NCBI GenBank assembly: GCA_016220035.1
Contig: JACRIO010000185.1
Location: 1 to 33,234 of the forward strand
DNA: 33,234 nt
Reading direction: 5' to 3'
Source: Planctomycetota bacterium
GTDB lineage: Bacteria > Planctomycetota > UBA1135 > GCA-002686595
The stretch's first letter is position 1. Each line of letters starts with the position of its first letter. The notes below the pieces were generated by a model, which was not told the origin of the DNA, searched no databases, and saw only the letters and a list, made by a program, of their open reading frames with translations. This document shows, in pieces, positions 1-7,673 of the stretch. A program made the translations under genes and the position numbers.

Positions 1-78
1 CTCATGTCGGACTCGGTCGAGGAGCGGCGCGCGTACATCGACCGGCACGCGCTCGAGGCGACGAACCTCGACGTGTGA
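1..78 (+). CDS. gyrB: DNA gyrase subunit B, C-terminal end (partial)
   Basis: The window opens inside this gene; only the last 25 codons and a TGA stop are visible. The residues read LMSDSVEERRAYIDRHAL followed by EATNLDV. This matches the end of GyrB/ParE TOPRIM-side sequences, where an LMGD-x-VEPRR-x-FIE-x-NAL block is followed by a short tail such as NIDI or NLDV. Family knowledge: GyrB is the ATPase subunit of the type II topoisomerase that introduces negative supercoils. The tail favours GyrB over ParE, but 25 residues do not fully exclude ParE. Confidence 0.8.
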   Translation, partial: LMSDSVEERRAYIDRHALEATNLDV

Positions 79-85
79 TCGCGGA

Positions 86-104
86 GCAGGGCTGGAGGCC
101 CTGC
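86..104 (+). terminator. Hairpin after gyrB
   Basis: A perfect 7-bp inverted repeat (GCAGGGC / GCCCTGC, loop TGGAG) begins 8 nt after the gyrB stop. No T-tract follows, so it may terminate poorly by the intrinsic mechanism or simply protect the 3' end. Its placement directly after the stop is the main support. Confidence 0.45.
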
Positions 105-259
105 GAAACGCAGTCGGAGCGCGGCGGGAAAGGACTTCCGCGGCGGACGCGCGCGAAGTGTCAACTCACCTTCAGCTCCGCATTCGTGAGGTCGATACGT
201 GGAAACGAAGGCGCTCGACCCGCGTGCGCCTCGCACCCCCGTCTCCCGCGCCCCACACC

Positions 260-856
260 GTGTCCAAGTCCAACCAACGCCTCGAATATGGACGCCTCGC
301 CGAAGTCCTCGCCGAACGCGGCCTCGTCGAGCCGCAGGCGTTGCGCGAAGCGCTGCAGTTCTCGACGCAGGGGAACATGCCGTTTCCCGAGGCGCTCGTC
401 ACGGCGAACCTGATCGCGGACTGGGAGCTCTCGCGCGTCGTGTGCGAGATCTACAACCTGCCGTTCCTCACGATCGATTCGATCGAGGTCGATGCGAAGG
501 CGCGCGCGGGGATCTCGGAGCAATTCATGCTCGAGAACGCGCTCATCCCGATCGGACGGTTCGGTCAGGTGCTCACGATCTGCATGCCGGCGCTCGTGCC
601 GGCGGAAGTGCTCGGGTTGCTCGCAGCGGAGACGGACCTGTTCATCATCCCGGTCGTGGGGACGGTGCGCTCGAACCGCAAGTGGCTCGAGAGCAACCTG
701 CGGAGCGCGTTGCCCGCATCGGCGCTGCCGAGCAGCAGCCAGCCGCAGGAGTTGCACGGCGGTGAGTGGAGCTCGATCTTCGATCAGGGTGATGCCGCGG
801 TGCAGTCGGGGATGCAGTTTCCGCCGCTACCGGGGCCGCTCTCGAATCAAGGCTGA
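260..856 (+). CDS. Stand-alone MshEN (GspE/PilB N-terminal) domain protein
   Basis: A protein of about 198 residues from the GTG at 260. Residues 10-60 (RLAEVLAERGLVEPQALREA, then a Gln/Pro-rich link and FPEALVTANLIADWELSRVV) follow the pattern of the MshEN/T2SSE N-terminal domain: a helical pair with a G-x-hydrophobic turn, then a LPF-x-TID strand. Family knowledge: this domain precedes the ATPase core of GspE/PilB/MshE, and in some members binds c-di-GMP. Here no Walker A or B motif follows; the protein ends in a Ser/Pro-rich tail, so it cannot be a motor by itself. An upstream in-frame GTG at 158 would add 34 Arg-rich residues that do not resemble the family, so 260 is preferred. The 3' end overlaps the convergent SDR gene by 10 bp. 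Its role, possibly as a regulator or adaptor, is an inference. Confidence 0.7.
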   Translation: MSKSNQRLEYGRLAEVLAERGLVEPQALREALQFSTQGNMPFPEALVTANLIADWELSRVVCEIYNLPFLTIDSIEVDAKARAGISEQFMLENALIPIGRFGQVLTICMPALVPAEVLGLLAAETDLFIIPVVGTVRSNRKWLESNLRSALPASALPSSSQPQELHGGEWSSIFDQGDAAVQSGMQFPPLPGPLSNQG

Positions 857-1662
857 TCGTCGGGTGTCGGCGCATCGAAGCCGATGCGTCGCGCGAGCAC
901 GCGATCGGAGAGGCGCGGCGCGAGGATCGAGAGCAGCGCGAGCCAGCTCCACTTGCGCCGAAGGGAGTGCTCGGGACGCGGAGCGCGATCGAGCGCGAGG
1001 ATCGCTTCGGCGACGCGAAGCGCGGGATCGGCGCGCGCGAGGTCGGGCGGCGCGAGGCGCGCTGGGTTGGGTTGGGTCTCGAAGAAACCCGTCGCGGTGA
1101 GCGCGGGGGAGAGCGTGCACACGGCGATGCGATCGCGCGCCCATTCGAGGCGCAGGGCCTCGCCGATGGAGACGACGGCTGCCTTGCTCGCGGAGTACAC
1201 GGCCTGGCCGGGAATGCCGCGGCGGCCGACGACGCTCGCGACGTTGATCACGACGGGGCGCGGGCTCGTGCGCAGGAGCGGGAGTGCCGCGCGGCAGGCG
1301 AGGAGAAGGCCGTTGACGTTCGTCTCGAAGGTCTGGCGCAGGAGCTCGGGGTCGAGCTCCTCGACGCGCGCTCGGTAGCCGAGGCCCGCGTTGTTCACGA
1401 GGAGGTCGAGGCCGCCGAGGCGTTGGCGTGCGCGAGCGAACGCGCGCTCGATCGCCGCGGGATCGCGAAGGTCGCAAGGCAGCACGAGCGTGCGCTCCAC
1501 GCCGAGCTCCGTGGAGAGCGCGCGCAACCGCTCCTCGCCGCGCGCGAGGAGCGCGACGTGGTATCCGTGCTCCACGAGGAGCCGCGCGGTCGCAGCGCCG
1601 ATGCCGGAGGAGGCGCCGGTGACGAGTGCGCGGCGCGGCGGCGCGGTCGGAGCGGCGGACAT
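847..1662 (-). CDS. Short-chain dehydrogenase/reductase (SDR) family oxidoreductase
   Basis: A 271-residue NAD(P)-dependent oxidoreductase of the classical SDR fold. The cofactor-binding motif TGASSGIG lies near the N-terminus (about residues 15-22), followed by LLVNNAGLGYRARV (NNAG motif), a Ser in NVASVVG and the catalytic YSASK (YxxxK). The length fits the family. The start at 1662 (MSAAPTAPPRRALVTG) puts the Rossmann motif at the usual distance; a start at 1707 would add 15 residues. The substrate cannot be predicted. The C-terminal tail after the catalytic domain (KWSWLALLSILAPRLSDRVL) is amphipathic or hydrophobic and could touch a membrane, as in some SDRs acting on lipids. It is convergent with the MshEN gene and divergent from the secreted repeat protein. 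Confidence 0.88.
   Translation of the reverse strand: MSAAPTAPPRRALVTGASSGIGAATARLLVEHGYHVALLARGEERLRALSTELGVERTLVLPCDLRDPAAIERAFARARQRLGGLDLLVNNAGLGYRARVEELDPELLRQTFETNVNGLLLACRAALPLLRTSPRPVVINVASVVGRRGIPGQAVYSASKAAVVSIGEALRLEWARDRIAVCTLSPALTATGFFETQPNPARLAPPDLARADPALRVAEAILALDRAPRPEHSLRRKWSWLALLSILAPRLSDRVLARRIGFDAPTPDDQP
871..888. terminator. Hairpin between convergent MshEN and SDR genes
   Basis: A perfect 7-bp stem with a 4-nt loop (CGCATCG / CGATGCG) lies 15 nt past the stop of the plus-strand gene, inside the last codons of the SDR gene. It could end transcription from the left. No T-tract is present, so the call rests on position and symmetry only. Confidence 0.3.
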
Positions 1663-1859
1663 GAGGTCCGGAGTCTCGCGAGTGGGCGGTGCTCGATCCA
1701 TGCGCAAGGCGGGCCTCGTGCACGGGCGCGTCGAGGCGGGTGGGGAGCGATGCCGCGCGATGGGTGCAACGGCCGCGTCCGGGTGGGCAAGAAGAGGTGG
1801 AGCCCTGTGCAGACCAATCCCTTGCGGTTGGAATGGGGGCGGGAGAAAGCCGGCCTTCC
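1663..1859. other. Divergent gap between the SDR and secreted repeat protein genes
   Basis: A gap of 197 nt with no gene; it should hold both promoters. I see no clear consensus promoter pair. A purine-rich GGGCGGGAG stretch about 12 nt before the ATG at 1860 may serve as the RBS for the secreted repeat protein. Confidence 0.35.
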
Positions 1860-4619
1860 ATGCAGACGAAGCACCTCACTCACTCGTGTGTCCTGGCGCT
1901 GCTCGCGCTCTCTGTGGCCTCCGTTCGGGCCCAGGCGCAGTGCGCCGCGAGCTGGGACGACCGCTTCGGAGCGGGCACACCGGACGCCTTGGCGAAGGCG
2001 TGCGTCGCGTGGGACGACGGAACGGGGGAGCACCTCTACGTCGGCGGCGAGTTCACGTCGGTGGGCGCGCAGCCGCTCGCGTTCCTCGCGCGGTGGGACG
2101 AAGGCGCGTGGTCCGCGGTCGGCGGCGGAGTGGACGGCTGGGTGGGCGCGGTGCACGTGCACGACTTCGGGCAGGGGCCGCGGCTCGTCGCGGCGGGCAA
2201 CTTCCTCACGGCGGGAGGCGTGCCCGCGAACCACATCGCGGTCTGGGACGGAGCGAGTTGGTCGCCGCTCGGCGTGGGGCTCGACGAGCTCGTGCTCGCG
2301 CTCGAAACGCATGACGACGGCACCGGCGCGAAGCTGTACGCGGGCGGCACGTTCACGACGTCGGGTGGAGCGCCGGTCGCGCGCTTGGCGAGCTGGAACG
2401 GTACGAGCTGGTCGTCCGTGGGCGGCGGCGTGAACGCGCCGGTGCACGCGCTCGAATCGGCCGACCTGGGAACGGGGACCGCGCTGTTCGCCGGCGGCGA
2501 GTTCACGAACGCGGGAGGGACGGCCGTGAACTACGTCGCGCGCTGGAACGGGAGCGCGTGGTCCGCGCTCGCGACGGGCGTGAACGCATCGGTGCGCGCG
2601 CTCCGTGCGTACGTTCCGCCGTCGATCGGAGCGCCGCGGTTGTACGTGGGCGGCGACTTCCAGATGGTCGGCGCGGCGCCGGCGAACTACCTCGCGGCTT
2701 GGTCCGGGACGGCGTGGTCGACGCCGTGGACGCCGCCTTCGTATCACCCGTCGAACTCGGTGCGCGCGCTCGGGGTGCACGACGACGGGAATGGCGCACG
2801 GCTCTACGTCGGCTGCAGCACGCTCTACCCTGACGCGGCGGTCTTGCGAACGGACGGCGTGTCGATGTCGGTGATCGCCAGCGGTCCAGGCGTCCTGCCC
2901 GTGTACGCGCTCGCCACGTATCACACGGCAGGAGCGCCGAAGCTCGCCGCCGTTGGTTTGCCGTCGACGATGTGGACGGGCGTTTCATCGTGGGACGGAG
3001 CACGCTGGAATGTCCTCACGGACTCGAACGGCGTGTTCGACGTGCGGTGGCCGAGTTTCTCGTATCCATACAAGTCGGGCGTGTATGCGATCGCAGAGGT
3101 CGACGTCGGCGACGGACCGCAGTTCTTCGCGGGCGGTTCGTTCACGCAGGCAGGCGGCGTGCTCGGCGGCAACATCGCGCGGTGGGACGGCACTCGGTGG
3201 CAACCGATGGGGGGCGGCATCGAATGGCCGGGCAGCACTGTGTCCGGCGTGTACGCGCTGCTCGGGTTCGACGAGGGGGCTGGAACCGCGCTCTACGCGG
3301 GTGGACTGTTCACGCAGGCGGGTGGAGCGACGGCGTACGACCTGGCGCGTTGGAACGGGACGAACTGGTCCGCGCTCGGCAATGGCTTCGACGACGAGGT
3401 ACGCGCGCTCGTTGCGCACGACGACGGAACGGGCGCAGAGCTCTACGCTGGCGGCCGCTTCCGCTACGAGGGCAGCCAGCTCGTCAACCGGATCGCGCGT
3501 TGGAACGGAACGAGCTGGTCGCCGCTCGGCGTCGGGATGTCGGGTCCGGTGTTCGCGCTCGCGAGTTTCGACGATGGATCGGGATCAGCGTTGTACGCGG
3601 GCGGACTCTTCCAACTCGCAGGCGGGCAGCCCGCGAATGCGATTGCGCGCTGGAACGGAACGAGCTGGTCGCCCGTCGGCGGCGGGATGACCGGGCCGGG
3701 CGCGTCCGTGTTCGGACTCCTCGTGCACGACGACGGCAGCGGACCTGCGCTCTACGCCACGGGTCCCTTCTCGAGCGCGGGTGGAGCTCCATCGGCGAAT
3801 CTCGCGCGTTGGAACGGAACGAGCTGGTCCGCGGTCGGCGGGGGTCTCGACTCCTACGCCTACGCGCTGGCCGCGCAGGACGACGGCACCGGGAAGGCGC
3901 TCTACGCGGGCGGCACGTTCGCGCACGCAGGCGGCGTTGTCGCGTCGGACCTCGCGCGCTGGAACGGCACGAGTTGGTCCAGCGTCGTCGGCGGCGTCAC
4001 CGTGCCCACCAACGCTTCCGTGTTCGCGCTCGCCTCGGCGGACGAAGGCGGCGGCACCGGCCCCGCGCTCTTCGTCGGCGGGAGTTTCACGGCACTCGGC
4101 GGTGTCGATGCGCACTGGGTCGGCGAGTTGCACGGGTGCCGCATCGCATCGTTCTGTGCCGGCGACGGCCTCGATCCCGACGTGACCACGCCGTGTCCGT
4201 GCGGGAACTTCGGCGCGCAGGGCCGCGGATGCGCGTGGCACGCGGGTCCGTCGGGTGCGGCGCTCGTTGCGCAGGGCCGCATCGCGCCGAGCGATGAACT
4301 CGTACTCGTCGCCGCGGGCATGCCGCTCTCCGCGCCGTCGACGATCTTTTTGAAGGGCGATCAGCTCCTCGTCGGCGGAGCGGTGTTCGGGGACGGCGTG
4401 CGCTGCGTGGGGGGCGGATTGATCCGGCTCGGCACCAAGACGAACGTCGGCGGCAGCGCGCGCTATCCGGAGAGCGGCAACACGGCCATCTCCGTGCGCG
4501 GCGCGACGCCGGTGGGGAGCGGCCTCACGGGCTGGTACCAGACGTACTACCGCAACGCCGCGAGCTACTGCACGAGCGCGACCTTCAACGTGACGAACGG
4601 CGTGCGCGTGATCTGGTGA
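1860..4619 (+). CDS. Secreted protein with about 14 tandem 50-residue repeats and a Cys-containing C-terminal domain
   Basis: A 919-residue exported protein. Residues 1-26 form a signal peptide (hydrophobic LALLALSVASVRAQA). Then come about 14 units of about 50 residues with the pattern LYAGG-x-F-TxAGG-x5-LARWNGTSW-x3-GGG-x4-V-x-AL-x2-HDDGTG; units 6 and 7 (about 2770-3030) are degenerate. The unit resembles Rax2/Kelch-like beta-propeller repeats. The C-terminal 160 residues hold a separate domain with a GDGLD...TPCPCGNFGAQG block, FGDGVRC and a final Tyr/Asn-rich stretch ending NVTNGVRVIW. I recall this domain as a common C-terminal module of secreted planctomycete proteins; that is memory, not a search. 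Several units share long near-identical DNA (around 3360, 3500, 3655, 3810, 3960), which can slip or recombine. A surface or extracellular role is likely; binding partners are unknown. Confidence 0.8.
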   Translation: MQTKHLTHSCVLALLALSVASVRAQAQCAASWDDRFGAGTPDALAKACVAWDDGTGEHLYVGGEFTSVGAQPLAFLARWDEGAWSAVGGGVDGWVGAVHVHDFGQGPRLVAAGNFLTAGGVPANHIAVWDGASWSPLGVGLDELVLALETHDDGTGAKLYAGGTFTTSGGAPVARLASWNGTSWSSVGGGVNAPVHALESADLGTGTALFAGGEFTNAGGTAVNYVARWNGSAWSALATGVNASVRALRAYVPPSIGAPRLYVGGDFQMVGAAPANYLAAWSGTAWSTPWTPPSYHPSNSVRALGVHDDGNGARLYVGCSTLYPDAAVLRTDGVSMSVIASGPGVLPVYALATYHTAGAPKLAAVGLPSTMWTGVSSWDGARWNVLTDSNGVFDVRWPSFSYPYKSGVYAIAEVDVGDGPQFFAGGSFTQAGGVLGGNIARWDGTRWQPMGGGIEWPGSTVSGVYALLGFDEGAGTALYAGGLFTQAGGATAYDLARWNGTNWSALGNGFDDEVRALVAHDDGTGAELYAGGRFRYEGSQLVNRIARWNGTSWSPLGVGMSGPVFALASFDDGSGSALYAGGLFQLAGGQPANAIARWNGTSWSPVGGGMTGPGASVFGLLVHDDGSGPALYATGPFSSAGGAPSANLARWNGTSWSAVGGGLDSYAYALAAQDDGTGKALYAGGTFAHAGGVVASDLARWNGTSWSSVVGGVTVPTNASVFALASADEGGGTGPALFVGGSFTALGGVDAHWVGELHGCRIASFCAGDGLDPDVTTPCPCGNFGAQGRGCAWHAGPSGAALVAQGRIAPSDELVLVAAGMPLSAPSTIFLKGDQLLVGGAVFGDGVRCVGGGLIRLGTKTNVGGSARYPESGNTAISVRGATPVGSGLTGWYQTYYRNAASYCTSATFNVTNGVRVIW

Positions 4620-4634
4620 TGCGCGATCACGCGC
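4604..4634. terminator. Bidirectional hairpin spanning two convergent stop codons
   Basis: A perfect 10-bp inverted repeat (GCGCGTGATC / GATCACGCGC) with an 11-nt loop covers the stop codon of the secreted repeat protein (4617-4619) and that of rsmB (4627-4629, minus). It can form in either transcript and likely serves as a shared end or roadblock. T-tracts are absent. Confidence 0.5.
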
Positions 4635-5952
4635 GACGCAGCCGCGCGGCGTAGCCGCCGTCGAGCGGTCCGCTGGGTCCGCGCGTGTCGGGGAGGTGGT
4701 CGAGCTCGGCTTCGAGCGCGAAGTCCGCGCGCGCTCCGAGGAACGCTTTCACGCGCCGCTGGTTCTCCTCGGGTTCGATGCTGCAGGTCGAGTAGACGAG
4801 ACGGCCGCCGGGGCGGACGCAGCGCGCGGCGTCGGCGAGAAGCGCGGCCTGGAGCGCGCCGAGCGCGACCTGCGAGTCGCTGGAGAAGCGCCAGCGCGCG
4901 CCGGGGCGTTTGCCGAGCACGCCGGTGTTGCTGCACGGCGCGTCGACGAGCACGGCGTCGAAGGCATCGGGAGCGAGACCCTCCGCGCCGCGGCCGGGCG
5001 AGAGCTCGACGTTCGTCGCGAGCTTCAAGCGCGCGAGCGTGTTCGTGACGCGCGCGAGGCGCTTCTCGTCGACGTCGCGGGCGACGACGCGCGCTCCCGC
5101 GGCCGCGAGCACCGCCGTCTTTCCGCCGGGAGCGGCGCAGAGATCGAGGATGCGCTCGTCGGCGCGCGCCTGAACGAGCTCGGCGGCGCGGAGCGCGGTC
5201 TCGCCTTGGATCGTGATGCGGCCTTCGGTGAACGGCACGGAAGCGAGCAGACGCGCGGAGCGGCTGCGCGGCACGAGGAAAATCCGGTCGTGCGCTCCGT
5301 CGCGCGCCGCGATCTCGATGGTCGCGAGCTCCGCGCACACGGCTTTGCGTTCGCCCTGGACCACGCGCACCGACAGATCCGGCTCCTCGAGCGCTCCACG
5401 CGCGAGACCGAACGCGCGCTCCTCGCCGTAGCGCTTGAGCCAGCGCTTCATGATCGGCACGGGCATCGAGAGCGCTTCCTCGGCCCAGAGCAGCGGGTGC
5501 TCCTTCGGGTCGTGGAAGACGGAGTTCGCGAACGCGAGGTCGCGCAGCGGGAGGTCGCGCCGCACGTCGCCCGTGTTTCCGCGCATGCGCGAGCCGAGCG
5601 CCGCGCGCAGCACGATCTCGACCGTGCGACCGTGGCGTTCGCCGAGGGTGATGCGGGCCGCGCGCACGCTCTCGGCGACGACGGCGTGATCGGGGATGCG
5701 GTCGAGGAGGAAGGCCTGGATCAGACCGAGCGCGACGTGCGCGCCGACCGCCGTGTCGGCCTTGCCGCGCGAGAAGTGGCGCACGAGCGTGTTCAGCGTG
5801 CCGCGGCGGCGCAATTCGATGCCGACGAGCGAGAGGAGCAGTCGTCGATCGCGGCCGGAGAGCTGCGCGCGCTCGGCGACGGCCTCCGCGAGCCGCAGCG
5901 GGGTCGCGTGTTGCTTGCGCAGGATGCGCCAGGCGAGGATGCGGACGTTCAT
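4627..5952 (-). CDS. rsmB: 16S rRNA (cytosine-967-C5)-methyltransferase RsmB
   Basis: A 441-residue protein with an N-terminal NusB-like helical domain (about residues 1-140, starting MNVRILAWRILRKQ) and a C-terminal Rossmann methyltransferase of the NOL1/NOP2/Sun family. Visible motifs are the SAM-binding LDLCAAPGGKTAVLA, the acidic ARDVDEKRL, the DAPCSNTGVLGKRPGARW block with the motif IV Cys, and STCSIEPEEN with the catalytic motif VI Cys. Family knowledge: it methylates C967 of 16S rRNA using SAM. The start is fixed by a 4-nt ATGA overlap with the upstream fmt stop, so translation is probably coupled. A longer frame (to 6009) would intrude into fmt. The fmt-rsmB order is also known in other bacteria. 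Confidence 0.93.
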   Translation of the reverse strand: MNVRILAWRILRKQHATPLRLAEAVAERAQLSGRDRRLLLSLVGIELRRRGTLNTLVRHFSRGKADTAVGAHVALGLIQAFLLDRIPDHAVVAESVRAARITLGERHGRTVEIVLRAALGSRMRGNTGDVRRDLPLRDLAFANSVFHDPKEHPLLWAEEALSMPVPIMKRWLKRYGEERAFGLARGALEEPDLSVRVVQGERKAVCAELATIEIAARDGAHDRIFLVPRSRSARLLASVPFTEGRITIQGETALRAAELVQARADERILDLCAAPGGKTAVLAAAGARVVARDVDEKRLARVTNTLARLKLATNVELSPGRGAEGLAPDAFDAVLVDAPCSNTGVLGKRPGARWRFSSDSQVALGALQAALLADAARCVRPGGRLVYSTCSIEPEENQRRVKAFLGARADFALEAELDHLPDTRGPSGPLDGGYAARLRRA

Positions 5953-6896
5953 GCGGGGCGTCCGCTTCCGAACTGCGCATCGGGTGCGATGCGCGCGCCG
6001 CGCAACCACGCATCGGCCGCGAGCACGCCCTTGCCCGCGGGCTTGAGCCGCAGGATCTCGAGCGCGTCGCGTCCGCAGACGACGAAGAGCTCGTGCTTGG
6101 TCGTGACGAGGGTCCCAGGCGCGCGACCGGTCGTGTCGACGTCGGCGCGGACGCGCGCGGCGACGACGATGAGGTCCTCGCCGCCGAAGAGCGTGCGCGC
6201 GCCGGGCCAGGGCGTGTACGCGCGGACGTGACGCGCGAGTTCCTGCGCGGGGAGAGCCCAGTCGATCCAGCCGCGCTCTTTCGTGATCTTGCGCGCGTAG
6301 GTCGCGCGCGCCGCGTCCTGCGCGGTCGCGTGAGCCGTACCGCGGGCGAGTCGAGCGAGCGCTTCGAGCGCGGCTTCACCGCCGAGCTCGGCGAGCCGCA
6401 GGAGGAGCTCACCCGCGTTCTCGTCGGCGGCGATCGGCGTGCGGCGTTCGACGAGCACGTCGCCCTCGTCGAGCGCGAGCACCATGCGCTGCACGCTGAC
6501 GCCGGTCTCCGCGTCGCCGGCGAGGATCGCGGCCTGGATCGGGGAAGCTCCACGCCAGCGCGGGAGCAGCGACGCATGCACGTTGAGCGCGCCGTGCGGT
6601 GCGAGGGAGAGCACGTCCTGGCGCAGGATCTCGCCGTAGCTCGCGACGAGCAGCACGTCGGGCTCGAAGGAGCGCAGCGCGGCGACGAACTCGGGGGTCT
6701 TCGTCGTCGCGGGCTGCACGATCGGGATCGAGCGCGCGGTCGCGAGCTCGACGAGGGGCGAGAGCTCCACCTTCCTCCCCCGTCCCTTGGGCTTGTCCGG
6801 CGGCGTCACGAGCGCCGCGACCGTGTGCTCGCTCGTGCACAACCGCTCGAAGACGGGCACGGCGAAGGGCGGCGATCCGAGGAACACGACGCGCAT
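5949..6896 (-). CDS. fmt: Methionyl-tRNA formyltransferase
   Basis: A 315-residue protein starting MRVVFLGSPPFAVPVFERL, the standard N-terminus of Fmt. The formyl-folate binding and catalytic region is visible as LNVHASLLPRWRGASPIQAA (Asn and His of the N-x-H motif, and the SLLPRWRGA loop), followed by LDEGDVL with the catalytic Asp. The C-terminal OB-like domain recognises the initiator tRNA (YTPWPGA region). It transfers a formyl group from 10-formyl-THF to Met-tRNAfMet. The start at 6896 is chosen by homology; an in-frame ATG at 6911 would add five residues. No def gene precedes it here, unlike many def-fmt operons. Its stop overlaps the rsmB start by 4 nt. Confidence 0.94.
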   Translation of the reverse strand: MRVVFLGSPPFAVPVFERLCTSEHTVAALVTPPDKPKGRGRKVELSPLVELATARSIPIVQPATTKTPEFVAALRSFEPDVLLVASYGEILRQDVLSLAPHGALNVHASLLPRWRGASPIQAAILAGDAETGVSVQRMVLALDEGDVLVERRTPIAADENAGELLLRLAELGGEAALEALARLARGTAHATAQDAARATYARKITKERGWIDWALPAQELARHVRAYTPWPGARTLFGGEDLIVVAARVRADVDTTGRAPGTLVTTKHELFVVCGRDALEILRLKPAGKGVLAADAWLRGARIAPDAQFGSGRPA

Positions 6897-7067
6897 GGGG
6901 GCGGAGAGCATCGCACGGGGTGGGAGGGAGCTCAACGCGCACGGTGACGGAGTTCGTGCACGCGGGCGAGCGCTCGAATCCTCGCCGAGGCGGCGGAATT
7001 CGAGGAGTGTGGCTACGATTCGGATCCTGCGCGCAGCGCATCGCCTGCGCGAGATCCCGATCACGAC

Positions 7068-7084
7068 AAGGAGGAAAGAACATG
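7068..7084 (+). promoter_or_regulatory. Strong ribosome binding site of the DUF1579-type gene
   Basis: AAGGAGG at 7068-7074 lies 7 nt before the ATG at 7082. It is one of the few full-consensus Shine-Dalgarno sites in the window and fixes the start, although the frame is open upstream to 6599. Confidence 0.8.
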
Positions 7085-7570
7085 ACCGAACACGCCGCTC
7101 CCCCGATGCCCCAACCGACCGCAGAGCACTCGTCGCTGAAGCAGTACGTCGGCAAGTGGAACGTCGACTGCAACTGCTACATGGAGCCCGGCACGCCGCC
7201 GATGAAGATGTCGGCGACCGAGTCGATCGAAATGGTCGGCGAGTTCTGGACCGTCAGCAAGTACGAGGCGAACTTCATGGGCGCGCCCTTCGTCGGCCGC
7301 ACGACGATGGGCTTCGAGCCGCACAAGAGTCGCTACGTGATGACGTGGGTCGACTGCATGTCGCCGGTGCTCTTCCACATGACGGGCACGCGGCAAGGCG
7401 ACACGATCACGCTGACCGGCAAGGCGCTCTCGTGCCACACGGGCACCGAGCTCATGCACCGCACGACGTGGAAGACCCTCCACGCGAACGAACACCACTT
7501 CGAGATGTTCGTGACGCTGCCCGACGGCAAGGAAATGAAGATGATGTCGAGCGTCTATCGGAGGGCCTAG
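7082..7570 (+). CDS. DUF1579 family protein
   Basis: A 162-residue soluble protein. The sequence runs from HSSLKQYVGKWNVDCNCYME through TESIEMVGEFWTVSKYE, MGAPFVGRTTMGFEPHKSRY and a closing MFVTLPDGKEMKMMSSVYRR. This is the layout of the DUF1579 family: a G-x-W near the start, an F-G-x-TT-x-GYD-like block in the middle and a short beta-rich end. The fold is probably lipocalin-like; the function is not known. Three Cys residues (CNC and DCMS) could bind metal or form disulfides. The full-consensus RBS suggests strong translation. Hairpin element 1 begins at the last base of the stop codon. Confidence 0.8.
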   Translation: MTEHAAPPMPQPTAEHSSLKQYVGKWNVDCNCYMEPGTPPMKMSATESIEMVGEFWTVSKYEANFMGAPFVGRTTMGFEPHKSRYVMTWVDCMSPVLFHMTGTRQGDTITLTGKALSCHTGTELMHRTTWKTLHANEHHFEMFVTLPDGKEMKMMSSVYRRA

Positions 7571-7658
7571 GAGCCTGGCTCTTTTTTCACCGGTTCGCGC
7601 CTCGGCTCTCTTCTGGCCGTTGCCCCTCGGCGAACCGGTGGAAAAAGTGCCTGGCTCC
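7570..7658 (+). repeat. Hairpin (REP-like) element, copy 1
   Basis: An 89-nt element bounded by GGAGCCTGGCTC on the left and GTGCCTGGCTCC on the right. The arms pair over about 29 bp (two T-T mismatches, one G-T) with a variable loop. GTAT follows the right end. The element starts on the last base of the DUF1579 stop codon and fills most of the space to the convergent sua5 stop at 7674, so it may act as a transcript end. Copies 2, 3 and 4 are in the same orientation. Confidence 0.85.
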
Positions 7659-7673
7659 GTATCGGGTAGACGT

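Noticed and set aside
24-260. An additional gene between gyrB and the MshEN gene
   Set aside because: The ORF at 75-413 is Arg/Ser-rich with no RBS and overlaps a better-supported gene; nothing else is convincing.
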